This document shows positions 54,671 through 64,000 of a stretch of DNA of 64,000 nt, piece after piece; position 1 is the first letter of the stretch; each line of letters begins with the position of its first letter. The notes beneath the pieces were generated by a model, which saw only the letters and a program-made list of their open reading frames with translations, did not search any database and was not told the origin of the DNA. The stretch comes from [Mycobacterium] crassicus (GTDB lineage: Bacteria; Actinomycetota; Actinomycetes; Mycobacteriales; Mycobacteriaceae). Made by a program: the position numbers and the translations under genes. The stretch spans positions 1,014,856 through 1,078,855 of the forward strand of contig NZ_CP084029.1 in assembly GCF_020181615.1 (NCBI RefSeq). The letters run 5' to 3'.

Positions 54671-55746
54671 CAATGTAGAGCGTAGAGCCCTCGCCCGGTG
54701 ATCAGCGGCAGGTCCAGGGTGGTCCGGATACCCGGTTCGGCGGCAACCACCGCCGGAATCGCGTTGACCACCCGCATCGCGGTGGCCACCAGCCCGGCGT
54801 GGTTGTGATCGCCGTTGGGGCTCGACAGGCACAGGTCCAGAGCATACGAGGGCTCACCGGTCACCTCGACGCGGTAGGAGCCGCCGGGCTGGGCCGGTTG
54901 CCGCCACTCCGGGCACAGGTCTTCGCGCAACCGGGTGACGTGCTCCAGCACCACGGCCGGCTGCCCGTCGAGCATGCCGCGCACCTCGAAATGAAGTGCG
55001 GCGGCGGTGCCTTTGGCGATAGGGCCCGCCGAGATCTCGAAGTCCTCGGGCGCCGCCTCGCGCTCGTAGATCTCCACCACCTCGTCCAGCTCGATCCCCA
55101 GTCCGGCCGCGAGCTGGCGCACCACCGAACCCCACGCCAGGCTGAGCACACCGGGCTGCAGCAGCATCGGGATCTCGTCGATCGGCTTGCCGAACCCCAT
55201 GACGTCGAACATCACGGCGGCGCTGTCGTAGGTGGCGTAGTCGACGACCTCGATGCAGCGGATCTGCTGGATGCTCTGGCAGTTGCCGGCCAATGCCAGC
55301 GGCAGCAGGTCATTGGCGAAGCCCGGGTCGATGCCGTTGATGAATAGGCTTGAACTGCCTTTGCGAGCAGCATCTTCCAGCGGGGACAGCATCTCCGACG
55401 GGATCACCTGCCACGGGTACTGCAGGAATACCGCGCTGCTGCCGACCACGTTGACACCGGCCTCCAGGATGCGCCGGAAGTCCTCCAGTGCCTCCATCAG
55501 CCGGTTGTCGGCCAGCGCGGTGTAGACCACGCACTCCGGTTTGGTGTCGAGCACCTGCTGCAGGTCGGTGGTCGCGATCACGCCGGTCGGCGTGTCCAGA
55601 CCGGCCAGTTCAGCGGCGTCCTTGCCGGCCTTGGCGTCCGAGGACACCCACACCGCGGTCAGTTCGTAGTCGGGGTTGGTGATCAGGGAGCGCAGCGCGT
55701 GTATGCCGACGTTTCCGGTACCGATCTGGGCGACGCGAATGGCCAT
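54670..55746 (-). CDS. Dihydrodipicolinate reductase-like oxidoreductase
   Basis: 358 residues. Rossmann start IRVAQIGTGNVGIHALRSL, then VYTALADNRLMEALEDFRRIL and NGIDPGFANDLLPLAL. Matches, from memory, M. tuberculosis Rv0926c closely. The N-terminal fold is that of dihydrodipicolinate reductase and related NAD(P)H amine dehydrogenases, but the lysine-pathway substrate is not implied. Lies eight bases after the SDR stop and overlaps mntH. Confidence 0.88.
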   Translation of the reverse strand: MAIRVAQIGTGNVGIHALRSLITNPDYELTAVWVSSDAKAGKDAAELAGLDTPTGVIATTDLQQVLDTKPECVVYTALADNRLMEALEDFRRILEAGVNVVGSSAVFLQYPWQVIPSEMLSPLEDAARKGSSSLFINGIDPGFANDLLPLALAGNCQSIQQIRCIEVVDYATYDSAAVMFDVMGFGKPIDEIPMLLQPGVLSLAWGSVVRQLAAGLGIELDEVVEIYEREAAPEDFEISAGPIAKGTAAALHFEVRGMLDGQPAVVLEHVTRLREDLCPEWRQPAQPGGSYRVEVTGEPSYALDLCLSSPNGDHNHAGLVATAMRVVNAIPAVVAAEPGIRTTLDLPLITGRGLYALH

Positions 55747-55754
55747 GGTGTCCT

Positions 55755-56546
55755 CTACAGGTCGGGGATGGGCAGATCGAGGTTCGGGAACGTGATGCCC
55801 CCGTCGACTTCCAGTACCTTGCCGGTGAGATAGCTACCGGCGGGTGAGGCCAAATAGACTGCGGCAGCGGCGATGTCGTCCGGCTCGCCGAGGCGGCGCA
55901 TCGGGGTCACCTTCTCCATCGGCGCACGCAACTCGTCGTTGGATGCCACTACGTCCAACGCGGAGGTCAGGATCGATCCGGGCGCGATTCCGTTGACCCG
56001 GATTCGCGGGCACAGGTCCAGGGCGGCCAGCCGGGTGTAGTGGGCGAGTGCGGCTTTGGCGGTGCCGTAGGCGGCGAATCCACGCCCGGCCAGGCGGCCC
56101 ATGGTCGAGGTGATGTTGATGACCGAACCGCCACCGGAGTGTTCCAGCATCAGCGGCACCGCAGCGCTGGTCAGTGCGTGCGCGGTGCCGACGTTGAAGG
56201 TGAACGCGTCTTTGAGGTCTTTGGTTGAGGTGGTCAGCAGGGTGTTGGGCATTGTGCCGCCGACGTTGTTGACGACGATGTCGAGCTTGCCGAAGGCGTC
56301 GACGGCCTCGGCGGCCAGTTTGGCGGTCTCCTCGGGGTGGGCCAGGTCGGCGACGACGATGTGGGCGCGCCGGCCGGCGCCTTCGACCTGCTTGGCGACG
56401 GTCTCTAGTTGGGCTCGGGTGCGCGCGGCGATGACGACGTCGGCGCCGGCTTCGGCGAATGCCACCGCGATCGCCGCGCCCAGGCCGCGGCCCGCGCCGG
56501 TGACGACGGCGACGGAGTTGTCGAGTCGGAATTTATCGAGGATCAC
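55755..56546 (-). CDS. Short-chain dehydrogenase/reductase (Rv0927c-like)
   Basis: 263 residues. [13 protein letters not shown], Ser in ITSTMG and Tyr/Lys in YGTAK. The ends [10 protein letters not shown] and NLDLPIPDL match my memory of Rv0927c almost exactly. First gene of the operon with the reductase-like gene and mntH. Substrate unknown. Confidence 0.92.
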   Translation of the reverse strand: MILDKFRLDNSVAVVTGAGRGLGAAIAVAFAEAGADVVIAARTRAQLETVAKQVEGAGRRAHIVVADLAHPEETAKLAAEAVDAFGKLDIVVNNVGGTMPNTLLTTSTKDLKDAFTFNVGTAHALTSAAVPLMLEHSGGGSVINITSTMGRLAGRGFAAYGTAKAALAHYTRLAALDLCPRIRVNGIAPGSILTSALDVVASNDELRAPMEKVTPMRRLGEPDDIAAAAVYLASPAGSYLTGKVLEVDGGITFPNLDLPIPDL

Positions 56547-56658
56547 GTTGGCACGCTAACAAGGATTCGGTGCGAGCTGAAGGCTCTTTCTGAAACACGT
56601 TCTAATCGCGACGGAGTGCCCGCAAGGGCGCTGCACGAGTCGGTGGATCCGCGTACAA

Positions 56659-56674
56659 TCGAACGTATGTTCGA
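56659..56674. promoter_or_regulatory. LexA SOS box overlapping the 13E12 start codon
   Basis: TCGAAC-gtat-GTTCGA is a perfect match to the mycobacterial SOS box TCGAAC-N4-GTTCGA. The ATG at 56667 lies inside it, so LexA binding would block initiation directly and DNA damage should induce the gene. Confidence 0.85.
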
Positions 56675-58145
56675 TTTTGGGTTGCCGGCGCCTGGCGTCC
56701 TCGGTGGTCTCGATGATGCGGGCCTGGTCGAGGCCATGCGGGCGGCGGGCCGGTTGCAGGCAGCCTGGTTGGCGCGGGTGTTCGCCGCGGCTGCGGAGCT
56801 GTATCACCGCCGGGAGGCCGAGCAGGAGATCGCCAACCGGGAGATCTGGGCCATCGACGGTTGGGAGGCGGTAGCCGCCGAGATCGCCGCGGCCCAAGGG
56901 ATCAGCCGGGGGCGCGCGGCGGGGCAGTTGCGGATCGGGTTGGCGTTGGCGGAGCGGTTGCCCGGGCTCGCCGCGTTGTTCGCTGCCGGTGTGGTGGATT
57001 ACCAGGTGGTCGCCGCGGTGGTGCATCGCACCGACCTGATGCTCGACCCGGACGCGATACCGCGGATGGATCGGTGGTTGGAGCGCAATGCGGCCCGGTG
57101 GGGTACCTGGTCGCGCAACCGGATCGTCGAAGCCGTCGACTACTGGGTGCAGGTTCTCGAGCCGGCCGCGGTGCGCGAGGCCCGCACCTTCGATCAGTCC
57201 CGTCACATCGGGATCTCGCCGCAACATTCGGGCCTGGCCGAGATCTTCGGTGATGTCCGCACCTCCGATGCGTTGGCCTTCGACCAGCGGCTCACCGAAC
57301 TGGCCGCGACGGTCTGCAAGTCCGATCCGCGCACCAAGGATGAGCGGCGAGCGGACGCCTTGAGCGCGCTGACCGCAGGTGCGGCCACGATGGTGTGTGA
57401 ATGCGGCACACCGGATTGTCCCGCTGCCACCGGCGACGCCCCGGTGGGTGCGGTCATGATTCATGTGCTGGCCGAGCGGGCCACCCTCGACGGCCACTCC
57501 GAGACGCCGGGATACGTACCCGGGTTCGGTGGCCTGTCGGCAGAAGCGGTGCGCCGGGTCGCCAAGTCGGCCAAGTTGCGCACGGTTCGCCACCCGAATG
57601 ATGCCCCGCCGGAGCCGGGTTACCGTCCGTCGGCGGCGCTGGCGGATTTCATCCGCTGCCGTGATCTGACGTGTCGGTTTCCCGGGTGCGGTCGGTCGGC
57701 GGAGTTCGCCGACATCGACCACACGGTTCCCTATCCGCTCGGGCCGACGCACGCCTCGAACCTCAAATTGCTGTGCCGTCTGCATCATTTGCTGAAGACC
57801 TTCTGGACCGGTGAGAACGGGTGGCGTGACCGGCAGGAGCCGGACGGGACAGTTATCTGGACCGCTCCGACCGGCCACACCTACATCACCAAGCCCGGTG
57901 GCGCCCTGTACTTCCCGCAGTTGGCCGTCCCCACCGGCGAACTGGACCTGCCGACGTGGTCGCCGGTCGGAAACCGCGGGCTGATGATGCCGACCCGCAG
58001 GCGCACCCGGACGCAGGATCGGGCCTACCGGATCTGGCTGGAGCGCAACCACAACGAGGCTCGCATTGCCGTCGAAGCCGTCGAAGCCGCCGAAGCCGCC
58101 CAACGACGGGCGCACGCAGCCTGCAACGATCCACCGCCTTTCTAG
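56667..58145 (+). CDS. 13E12-family DUF222/HNH endonuclease-like protein
   Basis: 492 residues. N-terminal DUF222 helical region (MRAAGRLQAAWLARVFAAAAELYHRR; LRIGLALAERLPGLAALFAAGVVDYQVV) and a C-terminal HNH domain: CRDLTCRFPGC, DIDHTVPYP, NLKLLCRLHHLLKT with the Cys pairs and His expected. This is the 13E12 REP family of mycobacteria, several members of which are SOS-induced. The start sits in a LexA box. DNA cleavage in damage response or element mobility is inferred. Confidence 0.92.
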   Translation: MFDFGLPAPGVLGGLDDAGLVEAMRAAGRLQAAWLARVFAAAAELYHRREAEQEIANREIWAIDGWEAVAAEIAAAQGISRGRAAGQLRIGLALAERLPGLAALFAAGVVDYQVVAAVVHRTDLMLDPDAIPRMDRWLERNAARWGTWSRNRIVEAVDYWVQVLEPAAVREARTFDQSRHIGISPQHSGLAEIFGDVRTSDALAFDQRLTELAATVCKSDPRTKDERRADALSALTAGAATMVCECGTPDCPAATGDAPVGAVMIHVLAERATLDGHSETPGYVPGFGGLSAEAVRRVAKSAKLRTVRHPNDAPPEPGYRPSAALADFIRCRDLTCRFPGCGRSAEFADIDHTVPYPLGPTHASNLKLLCRLHHLLKTFWTGENGWRDRQEPDGTVIWTAPTGHTYITKPGGALYFPQLAVPTGELDLPTWSPVGNRGLMMPTRRRTRTQDRAYRIWLERNHNEARIAVEAVEAAEAAQRRAHAACNDPPPF

Positions 58146-58168
58146 AAACAGGCGGTCCGCGGCATTCT

Positions 58169-58774
58169 ATGGTTGATGCCGTGAGTCACAACGTCGACCT
58201 TGCCAGCGGGTCAACCTGGTCGCCGCGCGAAGTCGAGTTGCTGGAAGTCACGCTGCAACTGTTGCAGGAGAACGGTTACGACCGGTTGACGGTCGATGCG
58301 GTCGCGGCCACCGCGCGGGCGAGCAAGGCCACGGTGTACCGGCGTTGGCCGTCGAAGGCCGAGTTGGTGTTGGCTGCGTTCACCGAGGGCATCCGCCAGG
58401 TTGCGGTCCCGCCCGAGACGGGCACGCTGCGCGGCGACCTGTTGCGGCTCGGCGAGTTGGTCTGCCAGCAGACCGCGCAGCACGCCGGCACCCTGCGTGC
58501 GGTGTTGGTGGAGGTGTCGCGCAATCCCGCGCTCAACGAGGTGATGCAGCACCAATTCGTCGATCAGCGAAAAGCGCTGATGAACCACATCCTGGGGCAG
58601 GCGGTCGACCGCGGCGAGATCGAGGCCACCGCCATCGACGACGACCTCTGGGACGTGCTGCCCGGATATCTCATCTTCCGGTCCCTCGTCTCGGGCCGCG
58701 CGGTCACACCGCGCACGGTGGCGAACCTCGTCGATCAGGTGATCCTGCCGGGCCTCACCCGGGGCGCCCGCTGA
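58169..58774 (+). CDS. TetR-family regulator of the mmpS-mmpL pair
   Basis: 201 residues from ATG 58169 (GTG 58181 possible). TetR helix-turn-helix LTVDAVAATARASKATVYRRW with C-terminal domain containing LGELVCQQTAQHAGTLRAVLVEVSRNP. It lies 105 bp before mmpS in the same orientation, and that gap holds two ACCGTACG sites, so it probably represses the transporter genes. Confidence 0.88.
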   Translation: MVDAVSHNVDLASGSTWSPREVELLEVTLQLLQENGYDRLTVDAVAATARASKATVYRRWPSKAELVLAAFTEGIRQVAVPPETGTLRGDLLRLGELVCQQTAQHAGTLRAVLVEVSRNPALNEVMQHQFVDQRKALMNHILGQAVDRGEIEATAIDDDLWDVLPGYLIFRSLVSGRAVTPRTVANLVDQVILPGLTRGAR

Positions 58775-58810
58775 CTTCTGCCGCCACAAATCGGGGTGCC
58801 GCAGGCTATT

Positions 58811-58835
58811 GAACCGTACGGTTCGGTACCGTACG
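58811..58835. promoter_or_regulatory. Candidate operator for mmpS-mmpL
   Basis: GAACCGTACGGTTC (58811-58824) is a perfect 14-bp palindrome, and ACCGTACG recurs at 58828-58835, 15 bp on. Between TetR and mmpS. Confidence 0.6.
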
Positions 58836-58879
58836 CTTTATTTTCATTCGACCTGCCCACGGATACCGAGAGGCTTCCG

Positions 58880-59326
58880 GTGAAGAGACCGTCGTTTTTT
58901 CCTCTGGTCCGGCGTGGGTGGATGGTGCTGGTGGCGGTCGCGGTGGTCGGCGTCGCCGCGTTCGGCGTGTACCGGCTGCACGGCATCTTCGGCTCGGGTG
59001 ACCCCTCATCGACCAGCAGCGATGCCGCCGAGGAAATCGTCCCGTTCAACCCCAAGGACGTCGTCTACGAGGTCTTCGGTGCCCCGGGGGCGGTGGCCAC
59101 CATCAACTATCTCGATGTCAACGCCGTCCCTCAGCAGGTGATCGATGCGCCGCTGCCCTGGAGATATCAGGCGACGACGACCGAACCGGCCGTCATCGCC
59201 GATCTGCGGGCGCAGGGTAACGGCGACACGTTGGGCTGCCGCATCTTGATCGACGGCGAGCTCAAGGACGAAAGGATCGTCGACACCGTGAGCGCCTACA
59301 TCTTCTGCTTGGACAAGTCCGGATGA
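58880..59326 (+). CDS. MmpS-family membrane protein
   Basis: 148 residues from GTG 58880, preceded by GAGAGG. One N-terminal membrane helix ([25 protein letters not shown]), then the MmpS signature [21 protein letters not shown] and a beta-rich periplasmic domain ending [15 protein letters not shown]. It works with MmpL in export of lipids or siderophores across the membrane. Its stop overlaps the mmpL start (ATGA). Confidence 0.92.
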   Translation: MKRPSFFPLVRRGWMVLVAVAVVGVAAFGVYRLHGIFGSGDPSSTSSDAAEEIVPFNPKDVVYEVFGAPGAVATINYLDVNAVPQQVIDAPLPWRYQATTTEPAVIADLRAQGNGDTLGCRILIDGELKDERIVDTVSAYIFCLDKSG

Positions 59327-62139
59327 GCGAGCCGGGCCGGCAGCCCTTCTGGCCGCGCACCATCCGCCGCCTGGCGCTGCCGATCGTGCTGTTCTGGGTG
59401 GCACTGGCCGCCGTGACGAACAGTCTCGTTCCGCAGTTGGAAGTGGTGGCCGAAGCCCACAACGTGGGGATGAGCTCGCACGACGCGCCGTCGTACAAGG
59501 CGGCGAAGCGTATCGGAAAAGTGTTCGAGCAGTACGACACCGACAGTGCGGCGATGATCGTCATCGAAGGGGACCAGCCGCTGGGCGCCGACGCGCACCG
59601 GTTCTACGACACCCTGGTCGCCAAGCTTCAGGACGACACCCGACACGTCCAGCACATCCAGAACTTCTGGGGCGATCCGCTGACGGCCGCCGGTTCGCAG
59701 AGCAACGACGGCAAAGCGGCACTGGCGCAGGTGTTCCTGTCCGGAAGCCAGGGTGAGACGTTGGCCAACGAGTCGGTGGCCGCCGTCCGTGCCATCGTCG
59801 AGGACACGCCGGCACCACCCGGCGTCCACGCCTACGTGACGGGCGCGGCCCCACTGGTCGCCGACCAGTTCTCCGTCGGCAGCGAGGGCACCAACAAGGT
59901 CACCGCGATCACCTTCCTGGTGATCGCCCTCATGCTGTTCGCGGTCTACCGCTCGATCGGCACCACTGTGCTCGCCCTGCTCACCGTGGCCATCGAGATG
60001 GCCGCCGCGCGTGGATTCGTCGCGTTCCTCGGCTATCGAGAGATCATCGGATTATCCACGTACTCAACGAATCTGCTCACCCTGCTGGCGATCGCCGCGG
60101 GAACCGACTACGCGATCTTCATCATCAGCCGCTACCAGGAGGCGCGCGCTGCCGGTGAAGATCGCGAGACAGCGTTCTACACCATGTACCGCGGGACCGC
60201 CCACGTCGTGATCGGCTCGGGCCTGACCATTTCCGGTGCCGTGTACTGCCTGACCTTCACCCGGCTGCCCTACTTCCACACCTTGGGGCTGCCCGCCGCC
60301 ATCGGCATTTTCGTCGCGCTGATGGCTGCGTTGACCCTGACGTCGGCGGTGCTCACGCTGGGCAGTCGGTTCGGATTCTTCGAGCCCACCCGGGCGATGC
60401 GGACCCGCGGCTGGCGCCGGATCGGTGCCGCCATCGTCCGGTGGCCCGGGCCGATCCTGGTGGTGGCGTGCGCGATCGCCCTGATCGGCCTGCTCGCACT
60501 GCCCGGCTACAAGACCAGCTACGACGCCCGTATCTACATGCCGGATCGTGCCCCGGCCAACATCGGCTACGCGGCCGCCGAACGCCACTTCTCGCAAGCT
60601 CGGCTCAACCCCGAGTTGCTGATGATCGAATCCGACCACGATCTGCGCAACCCGGCGTCCTTCCTCGTGTTGGAGCGGGTCGCCAAGGCCGTGTTCCACA
60701 CGCCGGGTATCGCCAAGGTGCAATCGATGACACGGCCGTTGGGCACACCGCTGAAGCACACGTCGATACCGTTCTCGGTCGGCCAGGGAAACGTCGCCCA
60801 GAACCAGAACCTGAAGTACCAGATGGATCGGGCAGCCGATCTGCTCAAGCAGGCGGCCGAAGCCGAGAAGTCGATCCACACACTGGAGCAGCAATATGCG
60901 CTGCAGCAGAAGCTCGCCGACGCCACTCACTCCGAGACCCAGAGCTTTCACGACACCGTCGACCTCACCAACGATCTGCGGGACCAGATCGCGAACTTCG
61001 ACGACTTCTTCCGACCCATCCGCAGCTACTTCTACTGGGAACCGCACTGCTTCGACATCCCGGTGTGCGCGGCGCTGCGCAACGTGTTCGACCTGCAGGA
61101 CGGCATCGACAAGCTCAGCGAGAAGCTCGGGCAGCTCACCACGACCTTGGACCAATTGGACGCCCTGCAACCGCAGTTGGTGGAGCTGATCCCGTCCCAG
61201 ATCGAAAGCCAGCGGGTCAACCGCGACCTGGCCTTGAACAACTACGCCACCAACTCCGGGATCAGCGACCAGTCGGCCGCCGCCAACGACAACCCGGCCG
61301 CCATGGGGCAGGCCTTCGACGAAGCCAAGAACGACGACTCCTTCTACCTGCCGCCGGAAGCGTTCGACAACGCCGAGTTCAAACGCGGAATGAAACTGTT
61401 CATGTCGCCGGACGGTAAAGCCGCGCAGATGATCATCACCCATGAGGGCGATCCCGCGACGCCCGAAGGGATCTCGCACATCGACTTGATCCGCGACGCC
61501 GCGAAAGAAGCCATCAAAGGGACTCCGCTGCAGGGTTCGCACATCTACCTCGCCGGCACCGCCTCGACCTACAAGGACATCGCCGACGCTGCCAAGTACG
61601 ATCTGCTGATCGCCGGGATCGCCGCGCTGAGCCTGATTCTGCTGATCATGATGATCATCACCCGCAGCCTGGTCGCCGCGATCGTCATCGTCGGCACCGT
61701 TGCGCTTTCGCTCGGGGCCTCATTCGGGCTGTCGGTGTTGGTGTGGCAGTACCTGTTCGGCATTCATCTGTACTGGATCGTGTTGGCCCTGGCCGTCATC
61801 CTGTTGCTGGCGGTGGGGTCGGACTACAACCTGCTGTTGATCTCGCGGTTCAAGGAGGAGATCGACGCCGGCATAAATACCGGGATCATCCGGGCAATGG
61901 GCGGGACGGGTTCGGTCGTGACCGCCGCCGGGCTGGTGTTCTCCGCGACCATGGCGTCGTTCATCTTCAGCGACTTGCGGATTCTCGGCCAGATCGGGAC
62001 GACGATCGCGCTCGGCCTGCTGTTCGACACCTTGATCGTGCGGTCGTTCATGACGCCGAGTATCGCGGCGCTGCTCGGGCGCTGGTTCTGGTGGCCGCAA
62101 CGGGTGCGGCAGCGGCCCGCGGTGGCCGCGAGTACCTAA
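59323..62139 (+). CDS. MmpL-family RND transporter
   Basis: 938 residues, MmpL4/MmpL5 type. Two halves of membrane helices with [29 protein letters not shown] and [26 protein letters not shown], whose Asp-Tyr pairs relay protons, and two large periplasmic loops; the second contains a predicted coiled coil (residues about 500-640, [23 protein letters not shown]). Translationally coupled to mmpS. Substrates of this class include siderophores, glycopeptidolipids and drugs; which one is not determinable. Confidence 0.94.
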   Translation: MSEPGRQPFWPRTIRRLALPIVLFWVALAAVTNSLVPQLEVVAEAHNVGMSSHDAPSYKAAKRIGKVFEQYDTDSAAMIVIEGDQPLGADAHRFYDTLVAKLQDDTRHVQHIQNFWGDPLTAAGSQSNDGKAALAQVFLSGSQGETLANESVAAVRAIVEDTPAPPGVHAYVTGAAPLVADQFSVGSEGTNKVTAITFLVIALMLFAVYRSIGTTVLALLTVAIEMAAARGFVAFLGYREIIGLSTYSTNLLTLLAIAAGTDYAIFIISRYQEARAAGEDRETAFYTMYRGTAHVVIGSGLTISGAVYCLTFTRLPYFHTLGLPAAIGIFVALMAALTLTSAVLTLGSRFGFFEPTRAMRTRGWRRIGAAIVRWPGPILVVACAIALIGLLALPGYKTSYDARIYMPDRAPANIGYAAAERHFSQARLNPELLMIESDHDLRNPASFLVLERVAKAVFHTPGIAKVQSMTRPLGTPLKHTSIPFSVGQGNVAQNQNLKYQMDRAADLLKQAAEAEKSIHTLEQQYALQQKLADATHSETQSFHDTVDLTNDLRDQIANFDDFFRPIRSYFYWEPHCFDIPVCAALRNVFDLQDGIDKLSEKLGQLTTTLDQLDALQPQLVELIPSQIESQRVNRDLALNNYATNSGISDQSAAANDNPAAMGQAFDEAKNDDSFYLPPEAFDNAEFKRGMKLFMSPDGKAAQMIITHEGDPATPEGISHIDLIRDAAKEAIKGTPLQGSHIYLAGTASTYKDIADAAKYDLLIAGIAALSLILLIMMIITRSLVAAIVIVGTVALSLGASFGLSVLVWQYLFGIHLYWIVLALAVILLLAVGSDYNLLLISRFKEEIDAGINTGIIRAMGGTGSVVTAAGLVFSATMASFIFSDLRILGQIGTTIALGLLFDTLIVRSFMTPSIAALLGRWFWWPQRVRQRPAVAAST

Positions 62140-62144
62140 GCCCA

Positions 62145-63008
62145 CTACTTCTGGGCCGGAGCTCTTTTCGCCGGTGTTTTCTTGGCGGGCGCCTTTGCGG
62201 CCGGGGTCTTCTTGGCGGCCGAGCGCTTCTTCACGCTGGCCTCCAGCTTGGCCAGCAGGTCGGAGACATCCTCGGTCGCGTCCAGTTCGGCGGGGTGGTC
62301 TTCGGGGGTGAACGCCTCGCCGCCTTCCAGTTTGGCGGCGATCAACTCCTGCAACTGCTCCTGGTAGGTGTCGCGGTAGCGGTCGGAGTCGAAGTCGTCG
62401 GCCATCGACTCGACCACCTGCCCGGCCATCGTCAGCTCGGCCGGCTTGATCTCCACCTTGGTGTCCAACACCGGGAAGTCGGGATCGCGGATCTCGTCGG
62501 GCCACAGCAGGGTGTGCACCACCATCACCTCGCGCTTGGAGAATTCCTTCACCCGTAGCGCCGCCAGCCGGGTCTTGTTGCGCAGGGTGAAATGCACGAT
62601 CGCCACCCGATCGGTTTCCGCCAGTGTTTTGGCCAGCAGCACATAGGATTTGATCGACTTCGACGCCGGCTCCAGGAAGTAGCTGCGGTCATAGAGCATC
62701 GGGTCCAGGTCGCCGGCGGGAACGAACTCGAGCACCGCGATCTCATGGTCGCGCTCCTCGGGAAGGTTCGCGATGTCGTCGTCGGTGATCACCACCATCC
62801 GGCCGTCGTCGGACTCATAGGCCCGCGCGATGTCGCCGTAATCGACGACTTCGCCGCACTCCTCGCACACCCGCCGGTAGCGGATCCGCCCGTGGTCCTT
62901 GGCGTGCACCTGACGGAACTTGATGTCGTGGTCCTCGGTGGCGCTGTAAACCTTCACCGGTACGTTGACCAGACCGAATGCGATCGAACCCTTCCAGATG
63001 GAACGCAT
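62145..63008 (-). CDS. mku: Ku protein of bacterial NHEJ
   Basis: 287 residues. Ku core begins MRSIWKGSIAFGLVNVPVKVY; CEECGEVV and FLEPASKSIKSYVLLAKTL follow. The last 35 residues are Lys/Ala/Pro repeats (KKTPAAKAPAKKTPAKRAPAQ), a DNA-binding tail typical of mycobacterial Ku. It binds broken ends and recruits LigD. Five bases from the convergent mmpL stop. Confidence 0.95.
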   Translation of the reverse strand: MRSIWKGSIAFGLVNVPVKVYSATEDHDIKFRQVHAKDHGRIRYRRVCEECGEVVDYGDIARAYESDDGRMVVITDDDIANLPEERDHEIAVLEFVPAGDLDPMLYDRSYFLEPASKSIKSYVLLAKTLAETDRVAIVHFTLRNKTRLAALRVKEFSKREVMVVHTLLWPDEIRDPDFPVLDTKVEIKPAELTMAGQVVESMADDFDSDRYRDTYQEQLQELIAAKLEGGEAFTPEDHPAELDATEDVSDLLAKLEASVKKRSAAKKTPAAKAPAKKTPAKRAPAQK

Positions 63009-63062
63009 GAGGCCAGTATGCCCACGTCGACGCGAGTTAATCGGCCACCACGCAGAATGCGA

Positions 63063-64000
63063 TCAGCATGGTATCCGGGGCACCCACCCGTCGGTGTGCT
63101 TGTGCCCGACCACCCGCCACGCTTCGAGTTGCCTCGCCCCTTTGACCTCGATCGTCCCTTGGCTCACGCAATCGAACTCATCGCCAACGAGTTCGAAGGT
63201 GCTGCGCGTGACTTGGATGACGCCGCTTTGACCGTGCGACTCCATCCGGCTGGCCATGTTGACGGTGTTGCCCCACAGGTCGTAGATGAACTTCTTTCGG
63301 CCGATGACGCCCGCGACCACCGGACCGGAGTTGATGCCGATGCGGAATGCGAGTTTTCGCCCGCCGAATGTCCGCTTGCCGATCTCGGCCTGCATATCGA
63401 GCGCGAGGTTGACTAGGGTCTGGGCGTGATCGCCGCGGGGGCGCGGGACGCCGGAGGCGACCATGTAGCAGTCGCCGATCGTCTTGATCTTCTCCAGGTC
63501 GTACCTGTCGACGAGTTCGTCGAAGCACTGGAAAACGTCATTGAGCAGGTCCACCAGCTTGAGCGCTGTCATGGCTGCTGCCATCGAGGTGAAGTCGACG
63601 ATGTCAGCGAACAGGATGCTGACGCCATCGTAGTTGGCGGCGATGACCCGCGGTTCGGCCTTGAGTGTTTCGGCGATCTCCTTCGGCAGGATGTTGAGCA
63701 GCAGCATCTCGGAGCGTTCCTGAAAGAAGTTGCGGCGACCGACGAAGTAATGCAACAACCCGAACGTGATCGCGATGACCGATCCGATGTTGAACACGAA
63801 GAACCAGGTAACGAAGGTGTCGGGCAGGTTCGCCGGCGTCAGGTGCGGCTGTAGCAGCGCGGTCACGAGTAGCAACGCGACGAAGCCCACGATCCACAGC
63901 AGCGTTCGCCGGGGCTCTTCAAGCAGCAGTGACCCCAGCGGGCACAGCGCCGCCCAGATGATGACGACGCTGGATTGCCGGAAGCCGCCGAGTGCGATCG
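63063..64000 (-). CDS. Class III adenylate cyclase, N-terminus outside the window
   Basis: The frame stays open to the right edge (residues ... GGFRQSSVVIIWAALCPLG ... LLWIVGFVALLL). Membrane helices are followed by a cyclase homology domain: metal Asp in LFADIVDFT and in TIGDCYMVASG, adenine-selecting Lys in KIKTIGD and Asp in IYDLWGN, transition-state Asn/Arg in WGNTVNMASRMES. All catalytic residues are present, so it should make cAMP. Layout resembles the six-helix mycobacterial cyclases such as Rv1625c. Confidence 0.92.
   Translation of the reverse strand, partial: IALGGFRQSSVVIIWAALCPLGSLLLEEPRRTLLWIVGFVALLLVTALLQPHLTPANLPDTFVTWFFVFNIGSVIAITFGLLHYFVGRRNFFQERSEMLLLNILPKEIAETLKAEPRVIAANYDGVSILFADIVDFTSMAAAMTALKLVDLLNDVFQCFDELVDRYDLEKIKTIGDCYMVASGVPRPRGDHAQTLVNLALDMQAEIGKRTFGGRKLAFRIGINSGPVVAGVIGRKKFIYDLWGNTVNMASRMESHGQSGVIQVTRSTFELVGDEFDCVSQGTIEVKGARQLEAWRVVGHKHTDGWVPRIPC

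Overview
The window is high-GC mycobacterial DNA, most likely from a fast-growing Mycolicibacterium. The supporting signs are an mmpS-mmpL pair, a PGRS glycine-rich secreted protein, a 13E12-family HNH protein with a mycobacterial SOS box, an nmtR-ctpJ nickel/cobalt efflux pair, a Ku gene, several F420-type oxidoreductases, many fatty-acid CoA genes, and a block (mntH, dihydrodipicolinate reductase-like gene, SDR) that matches my memory of M. tuberculosis Rv0924c to Rv0927c.

Layout. 0-6.3 kb: two convergent TetR genes; a TetR-linked pair of a four-helix metal protein with a ferritin-like diiron ligand pattern (family annotated as hydrolase) and a [2Fe-2S] flavoreductase; then a minus-strand operon of a DUF1254/DUF1214 lipoprotein, a gamma-glutamylcyclotransferase/poly-gamma-glutamate hydrolase fusion and an F420-type LLM oxidoreductase. 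6.5-10.4 kb: two large secreted proteins, one DUF1214-like and one phosphoesterase carrying the export leader of PGRS proteins. 10.4-17.1 kb: tRNA-Arg(CCT), then a TetR-controlled acyl-CoA catabolic operon (CoA-transferase, thiolase, CoA ligase, crotonase, acyl-CoA dehydrogenase). This stretch is bracketed by two copies of the 56-bp sequence flanking the tRNA 5' end. 17.2-20.2 kb: a 983-residue PGRS protein without a PE domain. 20.5-31.2 kb: SnoaL-like protein, small membrane protein, cholesterol-oxidase-like GMC enzyme with MarR, F420/PPOX protein, photolyase-TspO-epimerase cluster, FadD5-like ligase with a crotonase, and a tandem TetR protein.

31.2-39.7 kb looks like an acquired island. It lies between two direct copies of a roughly 200-bp element containing a 32-residue membrane-peptide gene, intact on the right and frameshifted on the left. 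It has stretches richer in A/T, a transposase relic and gene fragments. It encodes a CoA ligase, a lactonase-like metallo-beta-lactamase protein, an FmdB-like zinc ribbon lacking one cysteine, an alcohol dehydrogenase, an aldehyde dehydrogenase and a GntR/FCD regulator. The palindrome TCTATAGA occurs at three intergenic sites here and probably marks the regulator's operators. Together these genes could turn a lactone or alcohol into an acyl-CoA.

39.7-48.9 kb is metal homeostasis: an ArsR regulator divergent from a 1499-residue CtpI-like P-type ATPase, then NmtR divergent from CtpJ, followed by a DMT transporter and a DUF1232 protein. 48.9-56.5 kb is lipid metabolism and the Rv0924c-0927c-like block, including an acyl-ACP desaturase behind a perfect 11-bp-arm palindrome. 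56.6-64 kb holds the SOS-boxed 13E12 gene, TetR-mmpS-mmpL, Ku and the start-truncated end of a class III adenylate cyclase running off the right edge.
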